Assembly: GCA_032690845.1 (NCBI GenBank)
Contig: CM064427.1
Coordinates: 18,425,501 to 18,489,500, forward strand
Source of the DNA: Eleusine coracana subsp. coracana
Lineage: Eukaryota; Streptophyta; Magnoliopsida; Poales; Poaceae
Direction of reading: 5' to 3'
Length of the DNA stretch: 64,000 bases
Shown here: piece after piece, positions 22,836 through 34,172 of the stretch
Layout: each line of letters opens with the position of its first letter
How positions within the stretch are numbered: position 1 is the stretch's first letter
The notes under the pieces: model-generated
What the model was told of the DNA's origin: nothing
The model's input: only the letters and a program-made list of their open reading frames with translations
Databases searched by the model: none
Made by a program: the position numbers and the translations under genes

Positions 22836-23710
22836 TCTCTCTATCATTTTATGCTGGTAGGATAGGAAAAGACATACTGACTGACCTACCTGGAGAAAAG
22901 GCTTTCTACGTCTGCTTCTCCGATTCCGCTAATCTAGAAGTCAGTTCATCTTCCAAGGGAAACATCATGCTTCTACCGCCCCGCCAAGTGCCGCTTTGGC
23001 TGCTTCCTCCACCGCTACTCCTCGTGTGGCGGCGGCGATGGCCATGGTCAGGGTGGTGGTGGCGGCAGTGGCCCAGGCGGTGGCCGCAGCAGCTACGATC
23101 GCTTACGGGGAGCCGCGGACACCATCGAGGTGGCTGCCATCACGGCGGCGGCCTTCACGAGGTGATGCCGCTGGCCTAGGCGGTGGCCTGGGTTCAAATA
23201 AGAACTTCGATGGCGGCCGAGGCGGCGGTCAGAGAGCTAATGTCGGCGTCGGCGATGGCGACGCAGATTAGGGCTAGGGTTAGGCGGGGCCTAGCACCAC
23301 ATGGCGCGGGCCATTTTTATTGTTACTAATAACCAACTTAGTGGCGGGCATATAGCTCATCACTAATTCAAGACCCAATTAGTAACGATTATTTGTGGCG
23401 GACGGCTTATCCACCATGAAGACCATTTACAGTTTATTGCTAAAAATTACAAAACAAAAAAAGGGTCTCTGGTGTGTGTTTCCAGTCTCAGGGTTGGCAT
23501 GGCAGTGGGAGCGTGAGAGATGTTTATACCTTACACGTGTGGCAAAATGAAACGTCCAATTATCAGAACACTTAACGTGCGATTGTGCATAAGAGCCGGT
23601 AATAAGTTGTAAAAAATGTGATACACGATAGCAGCTTTCTTTCACTGTTGCATGGTACGGTCACAAGTGACATGTTTAGAGGCCACACAAGAAGCCTCAT
23701 TACTTGTCTC

Positions 23711-24212
23711 TGTTGGGGAACGGGGAGCTACAAAAGCACGAAACAATTTCTACCGTTTAATTAGGAAATCTTACAAGAGGGGATCATGGATCGTTACCAC
23801 TAGACGCGCAGGTGGAGCGGAAGCAAGGTTGGAGAAGCGACATCCAACATAGTCACGAGTCGATGTAGAGGATATAGTCGTTCACAGCAACCGTCTCCTC
23901 CTGGTCCAACCAAAGCATCACAGCTGCAGCGCCTCCTTGCGGTATCCACACGTACAGGACAGAAGGCCGTGCGCGGTGTGCTAGCACCGGCAACACGGTT
24001 AGGGTTTTGTGAGCTAGAGAGATGAGCGCGGCGGCTAGGGTTATGGACCGGTGGGATCACGTATCCCTTGCCCCGCCTCTACTTATATAGATCCCTTTCT
24101 AATGGATCTCGACTAGTTGACTCATTAGTAGACTAATCTCTCACGAATCAATATCGATATGACCCTCACATACGGATCAAATCCGTATTATCTCTTGAGC
24201 ATATCTCCAACA
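23711..24212. mobile_element. Solo LTR with GTCTC target duplication
   Basis: The 502-bp unit begins TGTTGGGGAACGGGG and ends ATCTCCAACA, the TG...CA signature with an inverted TGTTGG/CCAACA end. It is flanked by GTCTC on both sides (23706-23710 and 24213-24217). A 5-bp duplication around a single LTR shows that a complete element inserted and then lost its interior by LTR-LTR recombination. It lies in the large transporter intron. Confidence 0.9.
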
Positions 24213-25555
24213 GTCTCTGGATTGGTCATGTGGGACTGAAGTCTCCATGTTATCACTATACAACATCTTGTCTTTTACCAGCTGAATATGGGCCTCAAAA
24301 GGCAGCAATCGAATGGCTATTATGATCTAATATTTCAACATAAGCTGCATACGATTATTAACTATCTTGCGGTGTGTGATTTTTACTCGATTATTGATCA
24401 AGTATGTTGGCTCAATTTTTATCCTCCGGGTATATATCTCGCATACGGGTTTTAGAGCAAATAGTGTGTTAGCAGGAACGCCTGTAACTGATTTAACTTT
24501 TAACAGGTCCCGGTTGTGAAGAAATACCCAGCCAAATTATCATTATTTGCCATGATTTTAGCAGTGGGGCTTGTCCAGCTACTAACTGTAGCACCATTTT
24601 TTGAGAAAGACCTCCAGATGTGGAAGGTGCACTCCGGAGGAGAGCTATTAACCATCCTATATACTGTAATTCACTCTGCCTTCATTAATCATTTTTTTAT
24701 TTCTATTCCCTCTGCTAATATACAGCTATATTGCTTAGTCCTGATAATATTATGTTATTACTGGTTACATCGATCGATGCTAAAATACGCTTAACAATTG
24801 CCACTTGCTACCTACTGTGTTTGGACAAAATAAATTGTATATTACAATATATAAAAAGGAATTAATTGGAGAAGCTGTTGCTATTTCTTTCTTTCGTTTT
24901 GATGAGTGCATGTTGCTAAAAAATGACAGATGTTAGTTGGATTATTATGAATGGAAAGTAGTTTTAAAGTATCAGTATGATGCTTAAAGTTATGCACCTC
25001 ATAATTCCCACAGTTTTTTAATATCATAAATTGGAACCTTGATTCTTGGCGGATCAAGAAACGTAAACATCGAGATGTAGATTATCATGATAGATAACAA
25101 TATAAGTGAATGGACCATAACTTACGTCTATTATTCACGATGCAGGGTATTGTAGCAACGGGTCTCGCATGGTCTCTTAAGATTTGGTGCATAAACAAGG
25201 GAGGCCCGCTATTCGTTGCCGTCTTCCGACCACTGCCAATCTGTCATGGTTGCCATCATGGCGGCTGTTTTCCTTGGGGATCAACTCTACACTGGCGGGT
25301 ACCAAATGCACTCCAATTTGAGATTATATCAATACCATCCAGTTATATCCGAACAAAATTAGATACTACTTAAGTTCGAGCGCAGCATGCCAAGTACGAG
25401 TTGAGGAATTGAACATTCTGGTTCTTAATAATAATTTCTTCTACTTTCGCAGAGTTGTGGGTGCGGTAATAATAGTGGCTGGTCTCTACTGTGTATTGTG
25501 GGCTAAAGGCATGGAGAAGAAAGGCGCCAGTGACTGGAAACTGAGACAAACATGA

Positions 25556-26280
25556 CAAGGCATCTCCTTGATGAAGAGTGCGCAAGCGAAAATGCATAAT
25601 AAGGGGCAGGGGTATCACAAAATATTGTATTAAAATTAAAAACGTTACGAGTAAAATAGAGTTCTTCCAATTAAAGAATGATACATCTGTAGTTTTGGAT
25701 TGGTTTTTGAAGCCTGGTAGCGAGCCGAATAAGTGTTTTGTATGTAATTACTAATTAGTGGTGTGCAAGGGTAAATTCCTGTGTGGACATAGAATAGTTT
25801 TGACTCATGCTTTTAAAAGGTAGAGAAGACATAGAGGTGAATCCTCGATGATGTCAATATCCGTAACTTATACAAAAAAAATCATACATCTCCCATCATG
25901 TTTCTCAACTTGTTCTTCACATAAATTTGTCTCAAAATGTATTGGTAGAACACATACATGAAAGATTCTAGATTTGTTTTGTCAAGTAGTAGTTGCTATT
26001 CCTAGGAATATCTAGCCATCATATATACCCATCGTGTACTTGATTTTGACTGGAATCGTGTTTCTTGCCTTCTAAGTTGGTGGAAGTGGCGGACAGGTCT
26101 GTGGTCTGTTGGTAACGATGCAAGAGAGCGTTCGTACCGGCAGGGGCTCAAAACCCATCCCGTACCTGGCCTCAGGAAGGCTGTGCCAAGGTGACATTCT
26201 TCTAAAAAAAAGGTTGGTGGAAGTGTGTTTTCTGAGTTAAAAATATGAAAATGATATTTACCATATAATGTACTATATTG
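25556..26280. other. 3' flank of the transporter remnant
   Basis: No gene. About 26085-26210 holds a unit ending in a run of A (GTACCGGCAGGGGCTCAAAACCC ... TCTAAAAAAAA; first part given as GTACCGGCAGGGG and CTCAAAACCC). It resembles a SINE or a LINE tail, but polymerase III boxes are not convincing. Confidence 0.3.
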
Positions 26281-26282
26281 TA

Positions 26283-26399
26283 CTCCCTCCGTCTCAAAAT
26301 ATAAGCTTTCCAAATTATAAGAGAGTGTGTCTAGATTTAATAAAGATGCTATGAATCTGGACCAAGTCTTCAAATGCTTATATTTTAAGACGGAGGGAG
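26283..26399. mobile_element. Stowaway MITE
   Basis: It begins CTCCCTCCGTCTCAAAATAT and ends TATTTTAAGACGGAGGGAG, with TA on both sides (26281-26282 and 26400-26401). Length 117 bp. This is the textbook Stowaway end sequence of grasses. It stops 5 bp left of the LTR element that begins at 26405. Confidence 0.92.
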
Positions 26400-26404
26400 T
26401 ATAC

Positions 26405-27174
26405 TGTTAGCAAATAATGTATAAACAAGATCGAACGAGACACAGATTTTTACATAGAAAACCCTTGTGGAAAAAAACCACGGACACCGACAAGCAATCT
26501 TCACTATTAGAGAAGAGTTACAACATAGGGGATACAATAAATCTCTCTCTCTCTCTCTCTCAACTCTTCTCATGCACTACAAGATATATATATAAGGGTG
26601 AAAACTACAGATAGATTCTTTAAACAATATAAACCATAACACGAGAGGACTTCGCCTCTCAAACCTCCTAGACGTCTCTAACAAGAACTCTATAATTTGG
26701 ATCATATTTCAACAAACTCCACCTTAAGACGAATTCCATCTTGTAGTAAATAAAGAATCATCAATGAACTCCTTTCAATAACAATAACATCGGACATCAA
26801 CGAGTCACTAGGACTCAAATGGTAGCACTAATCAAGTTTGAGCATTGCTCAAACTTCATAACTCCACTTTCAACGGAGTGTTTAATACTCTTTGTGATTA
26901 AGAGCACATCAGAACTGCTGTTTTGAGCAAAACAACATAGTCATAACCATTATTGGTCCAAATAATGACCCGATATATCATGGTCTTACAGCGAAATATA
27001 AGACTTGGTACAAAACATGTCGAAGAATAAATCCCAGCAATAAAATCTGCAGCATCAATAGAACGCTTCGGGTGCATCGAAGCAAAATCTGCAAACTCAT
27101 GGTACACTTTGTGTATAATCAGCATGAAAATCAGAAACCGTGTAACAAAACTGATCAGAAACACCAACTTCACA
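26405..27174 (-). repeat. Left LTR of the non-autonomous element
   Basis: 770 bp, TG...CA, with a (CT)n run near 26541-26560. Its sequence from 26875 to 27174 matches 30915-31208, which proves the interrupted copy was once continuous. Confidence 0.75.
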
Positions 27175-28967
27175 TGAGCATCACAGCCATGTAGAAAATC
27201 TCCTGGTACGATCCTTGTGTGCTTCAAGCAACGAGAGCTAGAAACAATGTCCTGATAAAAATAATTGAGTGCGCGTAGCAATTCCAACCAAAAGTGCTGA
27301 ACTCCGCATGCACGCGCTGGATTGAACCCCTCGGGACTTGAATCAACGCAACAGCGGTGGATTCTCTGATCTGCAACTGCAACACGACGGCGTTGCATCT
27401 TTGTAGATCAGCGACGATGATGTAATGCATTCCTCAACGAGTCAACACGAAAGTAAATTCCGTCCTATAACCAGCAGCCAAGAAACATGAGTCGACACAT
27501 GGCAAGAAAATTGGAATTCCAGAAACAATGATGGATCTCCTCGCCTGGAACAGAATAGCAAGGGAGCCGTGACTTCAACGACAAAAGGAATCAGTCTTGG
27601 AGTCAATGAAAAATCACGCGGACTCGATGTGATCAATGAAGCTGCTGACATCGATGAATAGCAGCAGAACCGGCTTTGTAGATGGATCCGGTACAACTCC
27701 AACACGGCTTTAGCCTGCCTTGGACTCGATGGATACGCCGAGTCGCCGACGACGGCACAGGACACGAAAGCCAAACGGAAAACTTTTCAAACCTGCTACG
27801 CGCAGGAACACGTCAGAAATCACTAAGCCTGACACATGATTGAAGCAGCATGGTGATCGGTCGCTTGAAAATCCAGGAAACAACGGTGACTTGACGCTTG
27901 CACGACGGAGAAAAACACCAAAGAACAGTACCGGAAATCATCACACGAACAGCAGCACAACTGTGTTTGTAGATGGATTACCTCGCCGAGACAACCAAGC
28001 TTCAAGGGAGCATTAACCTGCCTTGGACTCGACGCCAACACATGGAGTTGCCGAGAACGACGGGGAATAAGCCAAACTGAAATCGCCGTCTCAACTATGC
28101 CACGCGCATGATGTGCAGCAGGGGATCAGCAGCAACAAACGATCTCCAACAAAGACTCCAGCGACGCAACATCGCCGAGTCGCCAAATTAATTAGCGCGG
28201 AACAGCAGCGTCTTCGGAAGCAGCAGCATGCCATCACCAGACACGCAATATGGGATCAAATCCCGTCCTGGTAGACCAGTAACACAACGCTCCGTCGTCG
28301 AGATCATCGTGAGACGTGACGATCATAACGGAGATTAATCCGTCCTCATGCCATGGATGAACGTGGCAGATAACCATGTCCTTAGACATGGGTTGCAGGC
28401 GACGAAGCGTCGAATAGATCCGATCGTCGGCGGCATGATGAACAGGGAACACAACTCTCATATTGTTTTTCACAAATCTCATGTCTGACTCTTGATGTCA
28501 CTTGTTAGTAAATAATGCATAGACAAGATTGAACGAGACACGGATTTTTATATGGAAAACTCTTGCGGAAAAAAACCATAAGCGCCAACCGGCGATCTTC
28601 ACTATTGGAGGAGAGTTGCAACGTAGGGGATACGATGAATCTCTCTCTCAACTCTTTCCATGCAATACAAGATATATATAAGGGTGATAACTAGAGATAG
28701 ATTTTCTAAATAATATGAACCGTAACACGAGAGAACTTCGTCTTTCAAACCTCCTAGACATCTCTAGCAAGAACTCTATAATTCGGATCATATTCCAACA
28801 AACTCCATCTTGAGACGAACTCCATCTTATAGCAAATAAAGAATCATCAATGAACTCTCTTTGCTAACAATAACATCGGACACCAACGAGTCACTAGGAC
28901 TCAAACGATAGCACCAAAGTTTGAGCATTGCTCAAACTTCATAACTCCACTTCCAAAGGAGTGCTTA

Positions 28968-30914
28968 TAAAGGACCGAGAAGGTGACCAGAGGGGGGAGG
29001 GGGTAAATAGGAGCCAATTAAAATTCTTCAGAAGAACTTAACCTATATCCTAAATATAAAACCGAACTAACCTCTGAACCGGTCACCAAGGTCACATACA
29101 CCAACTTGTGATGTGCTAACCCTAGGAGTGATCAACAGCAGCAGCAGAACACAACGGAAACAAAAGAGAACAACAAGGACTCGAAACGGTCAAAGAAACT
29201 CAACTAAAATAGACAGCTCTGTCAGTACATTGGCAGTGCCTATCACAGCATCGGCAGTGCTGATCTGCAGAAGGAACAGACCATCGGCAGTGCCGGTCTG
29301 GCCATTGGCAGTGCCGATCGACAGAAGAAGCAAGGCTACTGGAACACATAGACAAAGAGCATCGGCAGTGCCGGTCAGGACATCGGCAGTGCCGATCGGT
29401 AATTTAGACAGAGCATCGGCAGTGCTGATCAAATCATCGGTAGTGTCGATTGAGAACAGAAAGAAGACGAAATTCCTAATCAGGTCATCGGCAGTGCCGA
29501 TCCAGATTTTTCTTCTCGCACCGGCAGTGCCGATCGACCCTTGACAGAACAGAAAACTGTGCTCGGGATTAGGCAAAACTTGACCAAAACCTAAACAAAC
29601 GAACTCTGAATTGTGCGATTTTTGGACCAGTCAATTCTCAACACATCACGACCCTAATCCTAGAAGATCCACTCAATTGGCTCAAGGAATCATTACGAAT
29701 TTCAGATCTTATGCAAATAACACCAAAAAGGGGAAACTTGAGAAATCCTTCAAATCGAAGGTGCTAGAACTCTTGATTCGGTCAACGACCCATGTAGTAT
29801 TGTTCTTGCTCATCATAGCACTAAGATCCCCAAGAAATCCGCCCCAAAAACTCACTCATAAATGAGATAAAAAATTCCCACGAAAATAGCTCCAAAAATA
29901 GAGGAAAAGAGAAATTCGGGATTTAGGGAGAAAGGAAGAACATGAGCACGAACTTGAATCTTATATCATTGATTCATCAAGTCAAGATACATGAATACAT
30001 GGCTAGGAAGCCATCCTCTTCCTCCCACTATTTAAAAGAGAAAGAGATGTCTCTCACACACCCTCTCCTCTCTTCTATTACATGAAGACCTCTCCTAACA
30101 CTTTGAATGAAGACCTAAGGCAAGGCTAAGGGAAAGAGAGGCTCCTCTTCCACCAGTCCTACCTCTCCTTATATAGCCTAGGGGTTGTACTAAAGACTAT
30201 CCTACCTCTCACCTACAATACACTGTCACCTACCACCAGAGGCATAATCGTCCATCTTTTTTCTCGTCGCTCGAACGCCATCAAGCCCTTTACGACTTTG
30301 CTTTGCCTCGATGCAAGCTCCGCGATGGTGCCACGTGCACCTCCAATCGCCGCCACCGGTTTTGAGGCCCAAACTGAAAACATCTTGCACGCTTTTCAAA
30401 GCGTGACTTCTTGATCTTGACATGTGTCACCTCGTCCCGTGATCCTCCTCGTCGGTAAGTCTCTCTCGCCTCCGGTCCATTGGAAGCCTCTACTTGCACC
30501 GACGCCCGATTACCTTTGACTTGGTCAACTCCACCGTCTTGATCACCACCCAGGGTTTTGAGGCTCAACAGCGAAATTTTCTGTGCTCCTTGCCTCTCCA
30601 CGTGTATGGTGTGGATCATTCTTAACTTCACCCGGCTTTGTGATTGTCCGGCCCCAAGTCTCCTACTTGTGCCCGATCCTCTCGCCGTTGAGCGCCAAGT
30701 TGACTCCAGTGATCTACATATCATGAGACAAGCAAACACATTTCTCATCTCCTGTAAACTCTCCAATATCCTCACCAAATCCGGTTAGTCACAACCATGT
30801 AATGCACAAACCCATGCAATCCCCAAATTCCCACATCTCAACTCAAACACTGAGACCAATGTTAATTACTCATCATATATTGTAAACCATGGCACTTATC
30901 CATATGGTTTCTCA
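28968..30914 (-). mobile_element. Sirevirus-family solo LTR with GCTTA target duplication
   Basis: A 1.95-kb copy of the LTR of the full element at 45.3-56.0 kb, starting TAAAGGACCGAGAAGG and ending CATATGGTTTCTCA. It is flanked by GCTTA on both sides (28963-28967 and 30915-30919). It interrupts the right LTR of the 26.4-31.2 kb element exactly where the left LTR is continuous. It carries about ten copies of the palindromic word ATCGGCAGTGCCGAT or variants between 29225 and 29540. No internal retroviral genes remain. Confidence 0.92.
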
Positions 30915-31208
30915 GCTTAATACTCTTTGTGATCAAGAGCATATCAGAACTGCTGCTTTAAGGAAAACAATAGAGTCATAACCATCACTGGTCTAAATAA
31001 TGACCTGATATACCATGGTCTTACAGCGAAATATAAAACTTGGTCAAAACATGTCGAAGAATAAATCCCAGCAATAAAATCTGCAGCATCAATAGAGCGC
31101 TTTGGGTGCAACGAAGCAAAATCTGCAAACTCATGATACACTCTGTGTATAATCAGCATGAAAATCAGAAACCGTGTAACAAAACTGACCAGAAACACCA
31201 ACTTCACA

Positions 31209-31857
31209 TGTGCTACTTATGCATCTAGATGGTGTTGTCGATGAGGTCAATAGCGTGTTCCTGTAATTGCAAGAGCAAAAACAGAGCAATTAACACAAAT
31301 GATAGATGGGATGAGAGAAAAATAACAATATATTTGTGCCTAAAGTCTTCACCCAGTGCATCCGTGTTTGATACAACATCCAAGCATAAAAAGGAAATTC
31401 TATTTGTGCCTCAAGTCTTTAGACTTTGCATGAGTTGAGCAGATGGGATCATGCATGCGTACCTTTTTTATGGCTTGATCCAAGCACACATGGCAAACAG
31501 CCGGTGTAACGGATCATAGGAAGAGGCTTCAACTTCAATCGCGCCTGGCCACGAGCTCATGATGATAACAAAGACACCAATCTACAGGCTGCAGCGCCCC
31601 AAGCGATATATTTGGCCTGCTAGTACACGCATCAGTCAGGGACTCTGTATGAAGTGGGTATCAAACCCAACCTGTGGTGGACTCGGGCACAAAGCAAAGT
31701 CAAAAGACAAGTTCGGAATTGGCTTGGAAACATGATGGGAACAGATGTGGGCAGACAAAAGAGCGTGAGGAGGACTGAGGCTGAATCGAAGCAACACCAA
31801 CGATGATGAAGGGCCACGATCGAATCCGAGCAACATTAAGACCAACACCAAAACAAT
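31209..31857. other. Intergenic or LINE 5' debris
   Basis: No gene recognised between the LTR element and the LINE remnant. The LINE may have extended further left, but no coding similarity is visible here. Confidence 0.3.
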
Positions 31858-33990
31858 ATGGGGCAGACGGACTCACCTAAATTAATAAGGAGTAGAGATG
31901 CGCCTAATGTCTCGCACTTACTGTTTGCTGATGATTCATTGAATCTGATGAAAGCAAATATTGAGAATGCTAACTGTTTGAAGCATATTGTAGCACTTTA
32001 TGAGGATTGCTTAGGTCAAATGATTAATAAAGATAAATCGGCTCTCTCTTTTAGCAAGAATACAAATACTGCCAACATGGCAGCAGTGAAGCAATGTTTG
32101 GAGGTTCAATCAGAAGTGGCAAATGAAAAATATTTGGGGCTTCTAGTGTATATTGGCAGGTCCAAGCAAGAAAGTTTTCAGTACATCAAGAATAAAATAT
32201 GAAAACATATTCAGGGATGGAAGGAGAAGTTCTTATCCAAGGCCGACAAGGAGATTCTTATTAAAGCAGTGGCACAAGCAATCCCCACTTATGCGATGTC
32301 TTGTTTCGATCTTAGAAAACCCTTTGTGATGATATTAGCACTATGATTTGCCGGTATTGGTGGAGCCAACAATACAAAGATAAGATGTATTAAGTGGCAT
32401 GGGACAAGATGCTACAGCCCAAGAAAGATGGCGGTCTAGGTTATCAGGATTTATATCATTTCAATTAGGTCATGCTTTCCAAGCAAGTTTGGCGGTTGAT
32501 TAAAAATCCGACTTATCTATGTGGAAGGATCCTGAAAGCCCGCTATTTTCCAAATGATCATATTCTGAATGTGACCGCACAGGGCGTTTGATATACTGTG
32601 CGTAACATTACATAGGGGATCGAATTATTTAAGAAGGGTATGATATGGCGTGTTGGTGATGGGGAGAGCATTGACATCTGCAACAATATGTGGCTTCCGC
32701 GTGGAGTTACAAGGAGAGTGGCGGCTGCACAAGGACCAGTCCTATTATATCGTGTAAGTGAGCTGATAAATTCAATTAATAATGAATGGGTTGTTGATCT
32801 GGTTCGGACATTTTTTTTATGAGGAAGATGCTTCAGTAGTTCTTGCTATCCCCTTGAGAGAGAACAGGGATGACTGTATAGCCTGACATTTTGATCCGAT
32901 GGGAGTGTTCAGTGTTAAGTCGGCCTACAAAGTCAGTGTTGATGCTATCGCAACTGACCATGGACCGAGTATGGGAACTACTGTTAGGTGTCCGACTTTA
33001 GGTACCATGTTCCCCTGGAAGAAAATTTGGGAAATCAGAGCCTCAAATAAAGTGAAGCATTTTGCATGGCAGTTGGCCCAAAATAGGTTACCACTGAGAA
33101 GGAAGATATGGAGTAGAGGTATGGAAGTTGACACCCTATGTCTCATATATGGTTGACTAGATGAGGATGGCGGCCACTTATTTTTTAAATGCAAGCATGC
33201 TAAGCTGATTTGGCGGGAGTTGTTGCTGGAGGAGAGAAGGAATACACTTGCTGCTGCAAACTTGGCAACAAAGGTGTTCCGCATGATATGGCAATGGGAG
33301 GAAGATGTGCAGTTGCTAATTGTGGTAGCTTTGTGGGTGATGTGGTCTAAACGGAATGACACTAATGAAGGAGATTATCTAGCTAGCCCGTCAAGTATGG
33401 CTGGATTGATCCAAAAGTTTTATGTGGAGTATAAGGATTTTTTTCATGACACGAAGCAAGCTAGCAACACAGGTTTGTAGATGGAGTAAACCAGCTGCGG
33501 ATTGGCTCAAGATTAATGTGGACGACGCCTTTGATCCGGTTACAAGAAAGGGCGGATGGGGCTTCGTCATCAGGAAATACTTGGGTACGGTTGTTGGATT
33601 AGGAGCAGGGAAGATTGATCATTGTATGGATGCAATGCATGCTGAGATCCAAGCAGCCCTGCAGGCGCTTGCCTACACTTTTGATGCTGGAATGACCAGA
33701 CTCGAGTTGGCAGTGGATGCATCAAATGTACGCGAAGCGCTTACGACCCAGAAGTATGATTTAGCTTCGGTCGACATGCTCGTCCGGGATGCAAAATTTA
33801 TAATGTTCACTAAATTTGCGTATATTAAAGTGGTCTTTTATCCCCGATCGTGTAATTTAGTAACTGATAAACTAGCTCATATGAGATCGAAATTAGGACC
33901 AGGGAGTGTTATGATCTGGCCGGATGGCCACCCAAGCTCTGTAAACGCTCTTGTGGTTAATGGATACATATTCCAATTGAAAAAAAAGAG
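31858..33990 (+). pseudogene. LINE (non-LTR retrotransposon) remnant: RT C-terminal part, zinc domain, RNase H
   Basis: Three pieces in order are recognisable across frame breaks. At 31890-32200 is the end of reverse transcriptase with SHLLFADDSLNLMKAN, the F-A-D-D catalytic motif of plant LINEs. At 32200-33220 is the thumb and zf-RVT region, with KDGGLGYQDLYHFN, FSVKSAYKV, WEIRASNKVKHFAWQL and the Cys/His end HLFFKCKHA. At 33480-33960 is a plant-type RNase H-like domain: WLKINVDDAF, GGWGFVIR, AEIQAALQAL, then LAVDASNV. The endonuclease and the first part of reverse transcriptase are absent, so the copy is 5'-truncated, as usual for LINEs. Stops occur near 32200, 32345, 32468, 32590 and 33158. 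A short A-run at 33981-33988 may be the old tail. Confidence 0.85.
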
Positions 33991-34172
33991 TACTACTACT
34001 AAGCAGCGACGTTTGGATGGCAAAAACAAATTTCTCTCCTCCATATATAGGGAAGAAAAATACAAAACCATCCCTTCACTTCAGTGGGCTTAATTTTGCA
34101 AGTGGACGAACGCCAAATGCAATCTAGAAAGAACTAAAGATGATTGGTGAAGTCCCCTTTTCCTTGTTGCCG

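Larger units (their letters stand above)
19432..23445. mobile_element. CACTA-like subterminal regions bounding nested debris
   Basis: At 19432-19620 and, inverted, at 23310-23445 are related subterminal words: GTCCGTCACTAAGTTG versus CCGCCACTAAGTTGG, and TTAGTAACAAAAG / GTTACTAATTGGG. Each is followed inward by a GC-rich block (19640-19850 and 22965-23275). This resembles the 5.2-6.2 kb element, so the two may be the ends of one large non-autonomous CACTA-like transposon that later took in other insertions. Clean CACTA termini and a target duplication were not found. GC-rich open frames here are not called as genes. Confidence 0.35.
17114..25555 (+). pseudogene. WAT1/MtN21-type transporter lacking exon 1, with a frameshift and a 6-kb TE-filled intron
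   Basis: Six exons with GT-AG borders can be traced: 17114-17234 (PPLTLYLMAEVFILALFG), 17329-17445 (ITFTQGFYILGLYYLSPTYV), 18235-18475 (GTVLTIAGATIITLYKG), 24507-24665 (AKLSLFAMILAVGLVQLL, then GGELLTILYT), 25146-25298 (GIVATGLAWSLKIWC) and 25453-25555 (VVGAVIIVAGLYCVLWAKG, stop TGA at 25553). These match the UMAMIT/WAT1 fold of two EamA repeats, from the second helix to the tenth. Defects: no exon 1 with an ATG is found upstream; an extra C near 25237 shifts the fifth exon by +1 after FRPL, although the frame needed by the last exon is otherwise intact; and the usually conserved Pro of QNSVPAITF is His (near 17415). The 18476-24506 intron holds several transposons. It is probably a dead or partial tandem paralogue of the 12-kb copy. 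A sequencing error at the extra C remains possible. Confidence 0.75.
26405..31208 (-). mobile_element. Non-autonomous LTR retrotransposon, right LTR interrupted
   Basis: Two direct copies of a unit of about 760 bp occur at 26405-27174 and at 28504-31208, the second split by a solo LTR (28968-30914). Both begin TGTTAGCAAATAATG/TGTTAGTAAATAATG and end ACCAACTTCACA, so they have TG...CA ends. The interior (27175-28503) is only 1.3 kb, with no gag, protease, integrase or reverse transcriptase. Read on the minus strand, the interior next to the right LTR starts AGTGACATCAAGAGTCA, loosely like a plant tRNA-Met primer site. The element is therefore a TRIM/LARD-type passenger that would need another element's enzymes. 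The flanks TATAC and TGCTA do not match, so a 5-bp duplication is not supported. Confidence 0.7.

Noticed and set aside
22967..23271. GC-rich frames coding for Trp/Arg or Ala/Val-rich peptides
   Set aside because: Low complexity and open in overlapping frames; treated as transposon interior.
26085..26212. SINE-like unit with an A-rich tail
   Set aside because: I could not identify convincing polymerase III A and B boxes or a flanking duplication.
29113..29576. Long open frames on both strands and a CRISPR-like look of the repeated ATCGGCAGTGCCGAT words
   Set aside because: Spacing is irregular, the words are variable, and they lie inside retrotransposon LTRs in a plant genome. The open frames are a by-product of the repeats.
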